Source: Nocardioides sp. JQ2195 (lineage in GTDB: Bacteria; Actinomycetota; Actinomycetes; Propionibacteriales; Nocardioidaceae). Taken from it: DNA of 64,000 nt. Of the stretch, positions 25,759 to 34,063 are shown piece after piece (the stretch's first letter is position 1; each line of letters starts with the position of its first letter). The translations under genes and the position numbers were made by a program. The stretch lies in the NCBI RefSeq assembly GCF_012272695.1, contig NZ_CP050902.1, forward strand, positions 2,976,001 to 3,040,000, in the 5' to 3' direction. The notes beneath the pieces were generated by a model, which saw only the letters and a program-made list of their open reading frames with translations, searched no databases and was not told the DNA's origin.

Positions 25759-25792
25759 CACGCCCCATGGCCCGGACGGGCCATGGGGCGTG
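25759..25792 (-). terminator. Strong hairpin after moeZ
   Basis: 16-bp perfect inverted repeat, CACGCCCCATGGCCCG and its complement, separated by GA. It lies 25-58 bp downstream of the moeZ stop and just before the protease start, so it probably ends moeZ transcription. Confidence 0.75.
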
Positions 25793-25816
25793 CGGTGCAG
25801 ACCTGGCTGCGGTCGG

Positions 25817-27034
25817 TCAGTACGACGGCTGGCTGGGGTCGATCTGGTTGACCCACGCCACCACGCCACCACCGACGTGGACCGCGTTCTCGTAACCGGC
25901 GCCCTTGACGATCGCGAGGCACTCGGCCGAGCGGACACCCGACTTGCAGTGCAGCACGATCTTCTTCTCGGCGGGCAGCTGCTCGAGCGCGTTGCCGTTG
26001 AGGAACTCACCCTTGGGGATCAGCACGGCGCCGGGGATGTTGTTGATCTCGGCCTCGTTGGGCTCGCGCACGTCGACCAGGAAGAAGTCGTCGCCGCCGT
26101 TCTCCTTCTCCTTGATCATGTGCTCGAGCTGGGTCACCGAGATCGTGGAGCCCACCGCTGCCTCGGCGGCCTCGTCCGAGACCGCACCACAGAACGCGTC
26201 GTAGTCGATGAGCTCGGTGACCGTGGCGTTCTCGCCGCACAGGGCGCAGTTGGGGTCCTTGCGCACCTTGAGCTTGCGGTACTCCATCTCGAGTGCGTCG
26301 TAGATCATCAGCTTGCCGACCAACGGGTCGCCGATGCCGGTGAGGAGCTTGATGCCCTCGTTGACCTGGATGGAGCCGATCGCGGCACAGAGCACACCGA
26401 GCACGCCGCCCTCGGCGCACGAGGGCACCATCCCCGGCGGCGGGGGCTCCGGGTAGAGGCAGCGGTAGCAGGGCGCGTCGGCGGACTCGCCGTTCTCGAG
26501 CGTCGCGTTGGGCCAGAAGACCGAGGCCTGGCCGTCGAAGCGGTAGATCGAGCCCCAGACGTAGGGGATCTTCAAGAAGTACGCCGCGTCGTTGACCATG
26601 TAGCGCGTGGCGAAGTTGTCGGTGCCGTCGAGGATCAGGTCGTAGCCCTCGAACACGCCCATCACGTTGTCGTTGTCGAGGCGGCCCTCGTGGATCACCA
26701 CGTTGACGTGCGGGTTGATCTCCTTGATGGAGTCGCGCGCGGACTCGGACTTGGGGCGGCCGATGTCGGACTGGCCGTGGATCACCTGGCGCTGCAGGTT
26801 GGACTCGTCGACCTCGTCGAACTCGGCGATGCCGATCGTGCCGACGCCCGCCGCGGCGAGGTAGAGCATGGCGGGCGAGCCGAGGCCGCCGGCCCCGATC
26901 ACGAGGACCTTGGCATTCTTCAACCGCTTCTGACCGGTCATCCCGACGTCGGGGATGATCAGGTGCCGGCTGTAGCGGCGTACCTCGTCGATGGTCAGCT
27001 CGGCGGCTGGTTCCACGAGCGCGGGATAGGACAC
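25817..27034 (-). CDS. moeZ: MoeZ: E1-like adenylyltransferase with rhodanese domain
   Basis: 405-residue fusion of a ThiF/MoeB adenylyltransferase and a rhodanese domain. The ATP-binding loop GAGGLGSP is at about residues 52-59 and the conserved NLQRQVIH follows. Two zinc Cys pairs (CYRC and CALC) surround the adenylation core. The C-terminal rhodanese active site is CKSGVRS. In mycobacteria MoeZ activates and sulfurates sulfur-carrier proteins (MoaD-type for molybdopterin, CysO for cysteine). The GTG at 27034 has a GAGGAG site; the extra upstream residues are not conserved in type. Because it is a general factor, its closeness to the molybdenum hydroxylase may be chance. Confidence 0.92.
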   Translation of the reverse strand: MSYPALVEPAAELTIDEVRRYSRHLIIPDVGMTGQKRLKNAKVLVIGAGGLGSPAMLYLAAAGVGTIGIAEFDEVDESNLQRQVIHGQSDIGRPKSESARDSIKEINPHVNVVIHEGRLDNDNVMGVFEGYDLILDGTDNFATRYMVNDAAYFLKIPYVWGSIYRFDGQASVFWPNATLENGESADAPCYRCLYPEPPPPGMVPSCAEGGVLGVLCAAIGSIQVNEGIKLLTGIGDPLVGKLMIYDALEMEYRKLKVRKDPNCALCGENATVTELIDYDAFCGAVSDEAAEAAVGSTISVTQLEHMIKEKENGGDDFFLVDVREPNEAEINNIPGAVLIPKGEFLNGNALEQLPAEKKIVLHCKSGVRSAECLAIVKGAGYENAVHVGGGVVAWVNQIDPSQPSY

Positions 27035-27063
27035 GGAAGTTCTCCTCAGCGGCAGCTTGGTCT

Positions 27064-27086
27064 GGTCACGGTGGAACACCGTCACC
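27064..27086. promoter_or_regulatory. Near-perfect inverted repeat upstream of moeZ
   Basis: GGTCACGGTG and CACCGTCACC separated by GAA, one mismatch in 10 bp, 30-52 bp before the moeZ start. Could be a leader hairpin or operator. The rest of the 246-bp gap between moeZ and the divergent M6 peptidase gene contains promoters for both but no gene that I can support. Confidence 0.3.
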
Positions 27087-27280
27087 GGACCCATTGTTCC
27101 CGCGCCGTCCCAGCACCTGGGCTCGACGTCCCGTCATGCGGACGGTCACGAATCGACAAATGTTTGCCCGGGGGCTTGCCTGAACCGCAAATACAGGTCA
27201 AAAGTCATCTTCGGACCGTTGGTCCCGCTCCTCTCCCCCGCTGGTGACAGGAACGGACACTCCCCCCGGAAGGCAGAAAT

Positions 27281-29545
27281 GTGAAGAAGTTGCCACCCGG
27301 CCTCCTCGCCGGAACCGCCGCGCTGGCACTGAGCGTCTCCATGCTCCCCGCTGGCAACGCCGCACCGAACCCCAGCCCACAGGCATCGGACTCGAGCGCG
27401 AAGACGAAGCACGACAACCGTCACGGGCCCAAGACGCGCCAGCAGAACAAGATGCGGGCCAAGGCCCTCACCATGCTCGACAACGGCACCGCCCGCCTCC
27501 AGCCCCAACCCGGTGGTGGATCCACGGTCAAGCTCGCCGACGGAAGCTACGTCGAGTTCCCGATCGAGAAGGAGGACAAGATCTTCACTGTCCTCGCCGA
27601 GTTCGGCACGGAGGGCTCCGGCCGCTTCGGCAGGACGCCCGGGCCGCTGCACAACGAGATTCCCGAGCCCGACCGGACCCAGGACAACTCCACGATCTGG
27701 ACCAACGACTTCAACCAGGCCCACTACGAGGAGATGTTCAACGGCGACGGTGAGTCGTTCAAGAACTACTACTCCCAGCTCTCCAGCGGCCGCTACACCG
27801 CGATCAACACGGTCACCGACTGGGTCACCGTCCCCGGCAACGCGTCGTCGTACGGCGACAACGCCGTCGAGGACGACGGCGGCTCGTGGGCCTTCATCCA
27901 GGACAGCCTCGACGCCTGGTACGCCGACCAGGTCGCCTCCGGGAAGACCGCCGCCGAGATCGACACCTACCTGTCCCAGTTCGATGTCTGGGACCGTTAC
28001 GACTTCGACGGCGACGGCGACTTCAACGAGGCCGACGGCTACCTCGACCACTTCCAGGCGGTGCACGCCGGTGAGGGCGAGGAGGCCGGCGCCGACCCTG
28101 ACGCGATCTGGTCGCACCGCTGGTTCGTCAACGCCACGGACTACGGCACCACCGGCCCCTCCGTGGACGGGACGCCCAACCTCTACGGCGGCGCGCAGGT
28201 CGGTGACTCGAAGTACTTCGTCGGTGACTACACCGTCGAGCCCGAGAACGGCGGCCTCGGTGTGTTCGCGCACGAGTTCGGCCACGACCTCGGCCTGCCG
28301 GACTACTACGACACCGCCGGCGGCGAGAACAGCACCGCGTTCTGGACCCTGATGTCCTCGGGCTCCTGGCTCGGCCACGGTGGAGACGCTGACGGCATCG
28401 GCGGAACGCCCGGCCTGATGGGCCCGGAGGAGAAGCGCTTCCTCGGCTGGCTCGACTACTCCGAGGTGAGCTCCGGCGAGTCCGGCACCTTCGACCTGGG
28501 CCCGTCGCAGCACACCTACGACGGAGCCGACCAGGCGGTCAAGGTGAACCTTCCGAACGCGACCGTCACCAACGAGTACACGACCCCGCCCGAGGGCACG
28601 CACGCGTGGTACTCCGGCAGCGCCGACCAGCTCAACAACACGCTCACCCGCACGGTCCCCGGCGCTTCGCGCGTCACCGTGAACACGAAGGCCTGGCACC
28701 AGATCGAGGCCGGCTACGACTTCCTCTACGCCGAGTACTCCCTCGACGAGGGGGCCACCTGGAACCAGATCGGGAAGCCGATCTCCGGCAACTCCCGCGA
28801 CTGGACCAAGCTCAGCTTCGCCTACCGGCCCGCCGGCCAGGAGTCGCTGTTCCGGTTCCGCTACCAGACCGACGGCGGCGTGAGCGAGGCCGGCGCGTTC
28901 CTCGACGACATCGTGATCAAGGCCGGCAAGGCCTACACGTTCACCGATGGCGCCGAGGCCGGCGACAACGGCTGGACCGCCAAGGGCTGGTCCACCTCCA
29001 CGGGCACCGAGTCGCAGGACTCGACGCGCTACTACCTGCTGGAGAACCGTGCCTACGTCGGCTACGACTCGACCCTCCAGGTCGGGCCCTACCAGTTCTC
29101 CGAGGGCCTGACCCGTCCCAACTGGGTCGAGCACTTCCCGTTCCAGGACGGCATGCTGGTCTGGTACGTCGACAACCGCTACAAGGACAACAACGTCGCC
29201 ACCCACCCGGGTGCCGGCTACGCCATGGTGGTCGACGCCCGACCGGCACCGATGACGTTCGGTGACGGGACCAGTCCCACGAACCGCCGTCAGCCGTTCG
29301 ACGCGACGTTCGGGCTCGAGGCCACCGACGACGTGTGCCTGCACAAGCAGGACGCGGAGGGCACGACGTACGAAGCGTGTGCGCCGTCGTCGCCCGGCAT
29401 CCCGACCTTCGACGACAGCGATCCGGAGGCCTACTGGAGCGCTGACAACCCCCAGGGCTCCGTCAAGGTGGCCGGTGTCGGCGTGACCGCCACGGTCACG
29501 GCTCGCGACGGTGATTTCCTGTCCGTCCAGGTCGACAACCCGTGA
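27281..29545 (+). CDS. Secreted M6 family metalloprotease (immune inhibitor A type)
   Basis: 754-residue exported protease. A signal peptide spans about residues 1-27 (LLAGTAALALSVSM, cleavage near GNAA). The zinc site HEFGHDLGLPD is at about residue 331, with the M6 context GLGVFAHEFGHD. An aspartate-rich DFDGDGDFNEADGY loop at about 240 looks like a calcium-binding site. The C-terminal half contains beta-sandwich regions found in InhA proteins. Start is GTG at 27281 with GGAAGG upstream. InhA-type enzymes degrade extracellular proteins and some are virulence or competition factors. It is followed by a strong terminator. Confidence 0.92.
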   Translation: MKKLPPGLLAGTAALALSVSMLPAGNAAPNPSPQASDSSAKTKHDNRHGPKTRQQNKMRAKALTMLDNGTARLQPQPGGGSTVKLADGSYVEFPIEKEDKIFTVLAEFGTEGSGRFGRTPGPLHNEIPEPDRTQDNSTIWTNDFNQAHYEEMFNGDGESFKNYYSQLSSGRYTAINTVTDWVTVPGNASSYGDNAVEDDGGSWAFIQDSLDAWYADQVASGKTAAEIDTYLSQFDVWDRYDFDGDGDFNEADGYLDHFQAVHAGEGEEAGADPDAIWSHRWFVNATDYGTTGPSVDGTPNLYGGAQVGDSKYFVGDYTVEPENGGLGVFAHEFGHDLGLPDYYDTAGGENSTAFWTLMSSGSWLGHGGDADGIGGTPGLMGPEEKRFLGWLDYSEVSSGESGTFDLGPSQHTYDGADQAVKVNLPNATVTNEYTTPPEGTHAWYSGSADQLNNTLTRTVPGASRVTVNTKAWHQIEAGYDFLYAEYSLDEGATWNQIGKPISGNSRDWTKLSFAYRPAGQESLFRFRYQTDGGVSEAGAFLDDIVIKAGKAYTFTDGAEAGDNGWTAKGWSTSTGTESQDSTRYYLLENRAYVGYDSTLQVGPYQFSEGLTRPNWVEHFPFQDGMLVWYVDNRYKDNNVATHPGAGYAMVVDARPAPMTFGDGTSPTNRRQPFDATFGLEATDDVCLHKQDAEGTTYEACAPSSPGIPTFDDSDPEAYWSADNPQGSVKVAGVGVTATVTARDGDFLSVQVDNP

Positions 29546-29568
29546 CCTGAGCTCGACCGACGAATCCA

Positions 29569-29610
29569 CGGACCCCGTCGCGCCCGTTCACCCGGGTGCG
29601 ACGGGGTCCG
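29569..29610 (+). terminator. Rho-independent type terminator after the M6 protease
   Basis: 13-bp perfect stem CGGACCCCGTCGC / GCGACGGGGTCCG, followed by CCCGTTT, 24 bp after the stop. Confidence 0.8.
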
Positions 29611-29666
29611 CCCGTTTGGACAGGTAGGCTGCCAAGCCGGATCAGGAACACGATGGGAGCGGCGCG

Positions 29667-30299
29667 TTGAGCGGTGGGCAGGACGGACTGGGCGGACTCC
29701 GCCCCCGTGGAGGGCGCATGCCTCGCAAGGCGCGCCGCGCGCAGCTCCTCGAGGCCGCCCTCGAGGTCTTCGTGGCGCAGGGCTACCACTCCGCGGCGAT
29801 GGACGACATCGCCGAACGTGCGGGTGTGTCGAAGCCCGTGCTCTACCAGCACTTCCCCGGCAAGCTGGAGCTCTACCTCGCCCTCCTCGACGAGGCGTGC
29901 GACACGATCATCTCCAACGCCCGCGCCGCCCTCGGGTCCACCGACGACAACAAGCTGCGGGTCGCTGCGACGATCACCGTGTTCTACGACTACGTGGCTG
30001 CCGAGACGGGCGCCTTCCGACTCGTCTTCGAGTCCGACCTCAACAACGAGCCCGCCGTCCGGGGCCATGTCGAGCGGGTCACCCAGGAATGTGCGGCCAT
30101 GATCGCCGACGTCATCCAGGACGACACCGGGCTTCCCGCGGAGGCCTCCCACCTGCTCGCGGTGTCCTTGGTCGGCATGGCGCAGGTGAGCGCCCGCTAC
30201 TGGCTCAACGACTCCTCCAGCATCACCCGCAGCGACGCCGCGAACCTGATCGCCGGCCTTGCCTGGCGGGGCATCCGCGGCTACCCGCTCACGGACTGA
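29667..30299 (+). CDS. TetR family transcriptional regulator
   Basis: 210-residue TetR protein. The helix-turn-helix lies in about residues 20-66 (AALEVFVAQGYHSAAMDDIA, ERAGVSKPVLYQHFPGK). The start is TTG at 29667 with GGGAG 7 nt upstream; an in-frame ATG at 29718 is possible. It is followed closely by a DUF3107 gene, a pairing common across Actinobacteria. The target genes cannot be read from the sequence. Confidence 0.88.
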   Translation: MSGGQDGLGGLRPRGGRMPRKARRAQLLEAALEVFVAQGYHSAAMDDIAERAGVSKPVLYQHFPGKLELYLALLDEACDTIISNARAALGSTDDNKLRVAATITVFYDYVAAETGAFRLVFESDLNNEPAVRGHVERVTQECAAMIADVIQDDTGLPAEASHLLAVSLVGMAQVSARYWLNDSSSITRSDAANLIAGLAWRGIRGYPLTD

Positions 30300-30342
30300 G
30301 CCCACCTTCTTCGCACCACCGAACAGAGAGGACGGCCCCCAC

Positions 30343-30564
30343 ATGGAGGTCAAGATCGGAATCCAGCAGGCCCCCCGCGAGCTCATCGTCGACGTGGACC
30401 TCGACGCTGACGCCGTCGAGAAGGCGATCAGTGAGGCACTGGCCTCCGAGGGGTTGGTCTCCCTCACCGACACCAAGGGTCGCCGGGTCCTGGTTCCCTC
30501 GCAGCGGATCGCGTTCGTCGAGGTCGGCACCGGTGCCGCGGGCCAGGTCGGCTTCCGCTCCTGA
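30343..30564 (+). CDS. DUF3107 family protein
   Basis: 73-residue conserved actinobacterial protein of unknown function. Sequence opens MEVKIGIQQAPREL and contains GRRVLVPSQRIAFVEVG near the end. The ATG at 30343 follows an AGAGAGGA ribosome site. It sits 43 bp after the TetR gene and probably shares its transcript. Confidence 0.88.
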   Translation: MEVKIGIQQAPRELIVDVDLDADAVEKAISEALASEGLVSLTDTKGRRVLVPSQRIAFVEVGTGAAGQVGFRS

Positions 30565-30596
30565 TGCCCTGACGGTCGTCGCGAGAAAGGACACCC

Positions 30597-30866
30597 ATGG
30601 TCATCATCGACATCCTGTGGGCACTGGTCGGCGGCACGGTCATCGGAGTCCTGGGCAAGATGCTGGCCCCGGGAGACCGTGACAACATCCCCCTCTGGCT
30701 CACCGTCATCTGCGGCGTCGGCGGCGTGCTGATCGGCACGTGGGCCTACACCCGCATCTTCGGCGAGCCCCCACCCGGCTTCGACTGGTGGCGCCACGCG
30801 TGGCAGATCGCCACCGCCACCATCCTGGTCATGGTGGCGGCCACGCTGACCAGTCGTCGCGACTGA
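30597..30866 (+). CDS. Small GlsB/YeaQ-like membrane protein
   Basis: 89-residue protein with three hydrophobic segments (about 2-22, 31-50 and 67-84). The Gly-rich first helix and GVGGVLIG in the second resemble the GlsB/YeaQ/YmgE family, often called transglycosylase-associated, whose function is not established. Good ribosome site (GAAAGGA) 8 nt before the ATG. Third gene of the TetR-DUF3107 run. Confidence 0.75.
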   Translation: MVIIDILWALVGGTVIGVLGKMLAPGDRDNIPLWLTVICGVGGVLIGTWAYTRIFGEPPPGFDWWRHAWQIATATILVMVAATLTSRRD

Positions 30867-30880
30867 TTCCTCGTCATTGC

Positions 30881-30944
30881 CGATAGTCCCTAACGCCTCG
30901 CATCCCCCAGCCGTGGATGGGATGCGAGGCGTTAGGGACTATCG
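30881..30944. terminator. Very long perfect palindrome between convergent genes
   Basis: 26-bp arms, perfectly complementary (30881-30906 and 30919-30944), with a 12-nt loop that itself can pair CCA/TGG. The arms begin CGATAGTCCC and end ACTATCG. It lies between the end of the GlsB-like gene and the end of the efflux gene, the place for a bidirectional terminator. No T-run on either side. Confidence 0.7.
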
Positions 30945-30991
30945 AGGAGTAAGAAGGGGGCGGGGGCGGTGACGGGGGTGCGGCCACCCGG

Positions 30992-32557
30992 TCAATCGAT
31001 GGCATGCTCGAGCCCGAGGGCGTCCTCCTTCTCCAGCTTGCGCACGGTGGTGCGCAGCTCGGTGACGGGCATCCGCCAGATCGCGACCAGCGAGATCACC
31101 GCGATCGCGCCGGCCACCATGAAGATGTAGCCGGTGCTGTCGCCGTACGCATGCCGGATGATCGTCAGGAACGGTTCCGGGACCTCGTCGAGGTTCAGGT
31201 TGCCCCCACCGGTTGCGTCCTTCGGCACCGGGAGTCCCTCGGCGGCCAGACCGGTGGCGATGTGCTCGCTCACCCGGTTGGTCAGGATCGCACCCAGGAC
31301 CGCGATGCCGACGGTTCCTCCGAGCGTGCGGAAGAAGCTGACCACGCCGCTCGCCGCCCCGATGTCGCGCACGTCCACGGTGTTCTGCACGACGAGGACC
31401 AGGTTCTGCATCAACGTGCCCTGGCCGAGGCCCATCATGATCATGTAGACGCTCAGGTGCCACACCGGCGTGGAGTGGTCCGTCGGTCCCATCAGCATCA
31501 GGCCGGCGATCAGCACGACAGTGCCCACGAGCATGTAGGGCTTCCAGGTGCCGGTGCGGGTGATCAGCTGCCCGGAGACGGTCGCGCCGACCATGCTGCC
31601 CAGGATCAGTGGCAGCATCAGCAGGCCCGCCTCGGTCGGCGAGAAGCCTTGGGCCACCTGGAAGAACTGGCTGAGGAAGACCGAGGTGCCGAACTGGGCG
31701 ATGCCGACGGCGATGCTCGCCACGATGGCCAGGATGGTGGTCTTCTCGAGGAGGATCTTCGGCGGGATCAACGGCTCGGGATGACTGCGCTCGACGAAGA
31801 CCAGCGCCGCAACGGCCAGCACCGCCGGGACCAGGAGGTACGCCGTCTCGCGGGAGGCCCAGTCGTACTCGCGCCCTGCGAACGACACCCACACCAGCGG
31901 CAGGCTGGCGGCGACCGCGATCAGCCCTACGCCCCACCAGTCGATGTGGACGTCACGACGCACCGTTTCCAGGTGCAGGAACTTCTGCAGCACGCCGAGA
32001 CCGGCGAGCGAGATCGGGACGGCGGCCCAGAAGCACCAGCGCCAGCCCGCCGTGTCCACGAGCAGCCCCCCGAGGAGCGGACCGGAGACGGTGGCGACCG
32101 CCATCGTCGCGGCCATGTAGCCGCTGTAGCGACCACGCTCGCGGGGCGGGATGATCGAGCCGAGGATGGCCTGCGCGAGGGCCATCAGACCGCCCACACC
32201 CAGTCCCTGCAGCGCACGTGCACCGAGCAGCTGGGGTACGTCGTGCGCGAATCCCGCGGCCAGTGAGCCGAGCAGGAAGATCACGCCCGAGACCTGCACC
32301 AGCAGCTTCTTGTCGAACAGGTCGGCCAGCTTCGACCAGATCGGGCTGGAGACCGTCATCATCAGCAGGGTGATCGTGACCACCCAGGTGTACTGGGTCT
32401 GGTTGCCGTGCAGGTCTCCGATGATCGTCGGCAATGCCGTGCTCACGATCGTCGAGCTGACCATGGCCACGAAGAGCATCGACAGGAGGCCCGCCAGGAC
32501 CTCCATGATCTCATTCCGGCTCAGGTTCGGCTCGGCACGGACGGACTCGGTGCTCAT
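30992..32557 (-). CDS. DHA2 family (EmrB/QacA type) multidrug efflux MFS transporter
   Basis: 521-residue transporter with about 14 transmembrane segments. DHA2 features include a WVVTITLLMMTVSSPIWSKLAD stretch (membrane span leading into the loop 2-3 motif), the RALQGLG segment and antiporter motif C-like GPLLGGLLVD. The ATG overlaps the marR stop (ATGA), so efflux pump and repressor are one operon. By family it exports toxic compounds using the proton gradient; substrate unknown. Confidence 0.92.
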   Translation of the reverse strand: MSTESVRAEPNLSRNEIMEVLAGLLSMLFVAMVSSTIVSTALPTIIGDLHGNQTQYTWVVTITLLMMTVSSPIWSKLADLFDKKLLVQVSGVIFLLGSLAAGFAHDVPQLLGARALQGLGVGGLMALAQAILGSIIPPRERGRYSGYMAATMAVATVSGPLLGGLLVDTAGWRWCFWAAVPISLAGLGVLQKFLHLETVRRDVHIDWWGVGLIAVAASLPLVWVSFAGREYDWASRETAYLLVPAVLAVAALVFVERSHPEPLIPPKILLEKTTILAIVASIAVGIAQFGTSVFLSQFFQVAQGFSPTEAGLLMLPLILGSMVGATVSGQLITRTGTWKPYMLVGTVVLIAGLMLMGPTDHSTPVWHLSVYMIMMGLGQGTLMQNLVLVVQNTVDVRDIGAASGVVSFFRTLGGTVGIAVLGAILTNRVSEHIATGLAAEGLPVPKDATGGGNLNLDEVPEPFLTIIRHAYGDSTGYIFMVAGAIAVISLVAIWRMPVTELRTTVRKLEKEDALGLEHAID

Positions 32558-33078
32558 GCAGGTTCCTTGTCGTTCAACTGGTTCGTGGCCCGAGCGCTGT
32601 CGCGCCCCAGGGCTGGTGCGATGTGGTCGGAGATCTCCTCGAGGAGGGCGGCGGCGGCACGCACCTTGGCCTCGTCCCAGTCGGTGAACTGCTCCTGCAT
32701 CCCGGCCACGTAGGCCTCACGCATCGCGTCGAGGCGCTCCCTTCCGACCGGGGTCAGGGCGATCAGCTCGGCGCGACCGTCCACCGGGTCCCGACGGCGT
32801 ACGACGAGCTCCTGCTCGCCGAGGGCCACCAGCTGTCGGCTGATCACGGAAGGGCCGACACCCATCACCTCGGCGATCGAGCTCGGCCGACACTCGCCGT
32901 GGTGGGAGAGCGTGCGCAGGATCGTGACGTCCGACCGCTTGAGCCCGCCGGGGAGCTGGACCCACAGGGTGGAGGTGGAGCGAATCGTCCGGGTGAACCT
33001 GAAGAGGCTGACGGCGAATTCCTCGAAGGCGACGGCGTGGGCCGACGGGTCGCTGACCGTCGAGGATTGGTTGACCAT
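32554..33078 (-). CDS. MarR family transcriptional regulator
   Basis: 174-residue winged-helix regulator with SSIAEVMGVGPSVISRQLVAL as recognition region and the wing VVRRRDPVDGRAELIALTPVG. It is the first gene of a two-gene operon with the efflux pump. I chose the ATG at 33078, because a TGTAAT -10 box ends 7 nt before it and no Shine-Dalgarno sequence exists, so the mRNA would be leaderless; an upstream in-frame ATG at 33087 would lie inside the -10. Two perfect palindromes overlap the promoter and start codon, so autorepression is likely. Confidence 0.88.
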   Translation of the reverse strand: MVNQSSTVSDPSAHAVAFEEFAVSLFRFTRTIRSTSTLWVQLPGGLKRSDVTILRTLSHHGECRPSSIAEVMGVGPSVISRQLVALGEQELVVRRRDPVDGRAELIALTPVGRERLDAMREAYVAGMQEQFTDWDEAKVRAAAALLEEISDHIAPALGRDSARATNQLNDKEPA

Positions 33079-33085
33079 GTCAACC
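33069..33085. promoter_or_regulatory. Candidate MarR operator 1 (centred on the start codon)
   Basis: GGTTGAC-CAT-GTCAACC, perfect 7-bp arms; the CAT spacer is the complement of the marR ATG. Binding here would block both initiation of transcription and the start region. Confidence 0.55.
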
Positions 33086-33114
33086 ATTACACATCGATTG
33101 ATTTCATCAAGCAA
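33086..33114 (-). promoter_or_regulatory. Promoter of the marR-efflux operon
   Basis: On the minus strand, TTGCTT (-35, 33114-33109), 17-bp spacer, TGTAAT (-10, 33091-33086), then 7 nt to the ATG. Confidence 0.6.
33098..33110. promoter_or_regulatory. Candidate MarR operator 2 (between -35 and -10)
   Basis: TTGAT-TTC-ATCAA, perfect 5-bp arms with the same 3-nt spacing as operator 1, located at the -35/-10 spacer of the promoter. Confidence 0.5.
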
Positions 33115-33175
33115 CTATTCACGGCGTGACGTCGACCACCGTCCCCTCCCCGGGGTGTGAGCGCCCCCAAGTGGG

Positions 33176-33889
33176 TCAGTGCGCCAGGCCGAGGTCCTCC
33201 ATGCGCATGGCGTGACGTTCGGTGAGCCGGTTGAACATCCGGCCGATCGCGGCCAGGTCCATCCCGGGGCGGTCCACTCCCCCTGCCAGCAGCGCGGAGA
33301 GCGCATCGCGCTCAGCGGCAACCCGTTGGGCCTGCGAGAGCGCCTCGCCCATCAGGCGCCGACCCCACAGGGCCAACGGCCCACCGATCCGGTGGTCGGC
33401 GGCGATGCCCTCCCGGACCCGCTCGACGACGAACTCGCTGTGGGTGGTGCGCTCGAGGGCTCCCAGGATCAGGTCGCGGGTGTCCACGTCGACGAACGCT
33501 GCGATCTCGGCGTAGAAGTCGCGGGCCAGGCCGTCACCGACGTAGGCCTTGACCAGGCCCTCGAGCCAGTTGGACGGGGAGGTGTGCGCGTGGAAGTTGT
33601 CGATGGCGGGACGGAACGGCTTCATCGCCTCGAACGGATCCGCGCCCAAGGACTCGAGCCGGGCACGGAGCAGGGTCACGTTCTCGAACTCGGCGGCGGC
33701 CATCGTCGCCAACGCCACCTTGTCCTCCAGCGACGGCGCCAGCTTCGCGTCCTCGGCCAGCCGCTCGAAGGCCGAGATCTCGCCATAGGCGATCACGGCG
33801 AGCAGGTCGACGACGGCGGCACGGTAGGACGGATCGTCGAAGGCAACGCCCTGCCCGGCGAGGGAACCATCGGTCGGGGATTCAGTCAT
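33176..33889 (-). CDS. Ferritin-like fold protein (MiaE-like hydroxylase family)
   Basis: 237-residue helical protein of the ferritin-like superfamily. Several Glu residues fall in helices as expected for a di-iron site (AYGEISAFERLAED, ALATMAAAEFENV, DLILGALERTTHSEFVVE). Related actinobacterial proteins are annotated as tRNA 2-methylthio-N6-isopentenyladenosine hydroxylase-like, but that activity is not established for them. A TACGCT box 6 nt before the ATG without a ribosome site suggests a leaderless transcript. Divergent from the DEAD-box helicase gene. Confidence 0.78.
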   Translation of the reverse strand: MTESPTDGSLAGQGVAFDDPSYRAAVVDLLAVIAYGEISAFERLAEDAKLAPSLEDKVALATMAAAEFENVTLLRARLESLGADPFEAMKPFRPAIDNFHAHTSPSNWLEGLVKAYVGDGLARDFYAEIAAFVDVDTRDLILGALERTTHSEFVVERVREGIAADHRIGGPLALWGRRLMGEALSQAQRVAAERDALSALLAGGVDRPGMDLAAIGRMFNRLTERHAMRMEDLGLAH

Positions 33890-34063
33890 GGCTGCAGCGT
33901 ACCGATAGACTGAGGGCGATTGCGTGGCGCGAGCCCGTCTCGAGCCCCTTGCTCGGCACCGCCACCGGAGCCCTCCGGAACAGCAGGTGCCGGCGCATGT
34001 GCGCGGCAGATCCACCTCCCGGAGTCGGCCGCACAGACCTACTCACGGAAAAGACTTCACAAC

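Noticed and set aside
25817-27034. moeZ as a dedicated maturation gene of the nearby molybdenum hydroxylase
   Set aside because: It lies beyond two unrelated genes and its own terminator, and MoeZ is a general housekeeping sulfur-transfer protein in actinobacteria.
27146-29569. Open frame of 807 codons opposite the M6 protease
   Set aside because: Val/Gly/Leu-rich shadow; the protease on the other strand has a signal peptide and zinc motif.
30881-30944. Insertion sequence remnant
   Set aside because: No transposase fragment or flanking direct repeat is visible; position between convergent genes fits a terminator better, though mobility is left open above.
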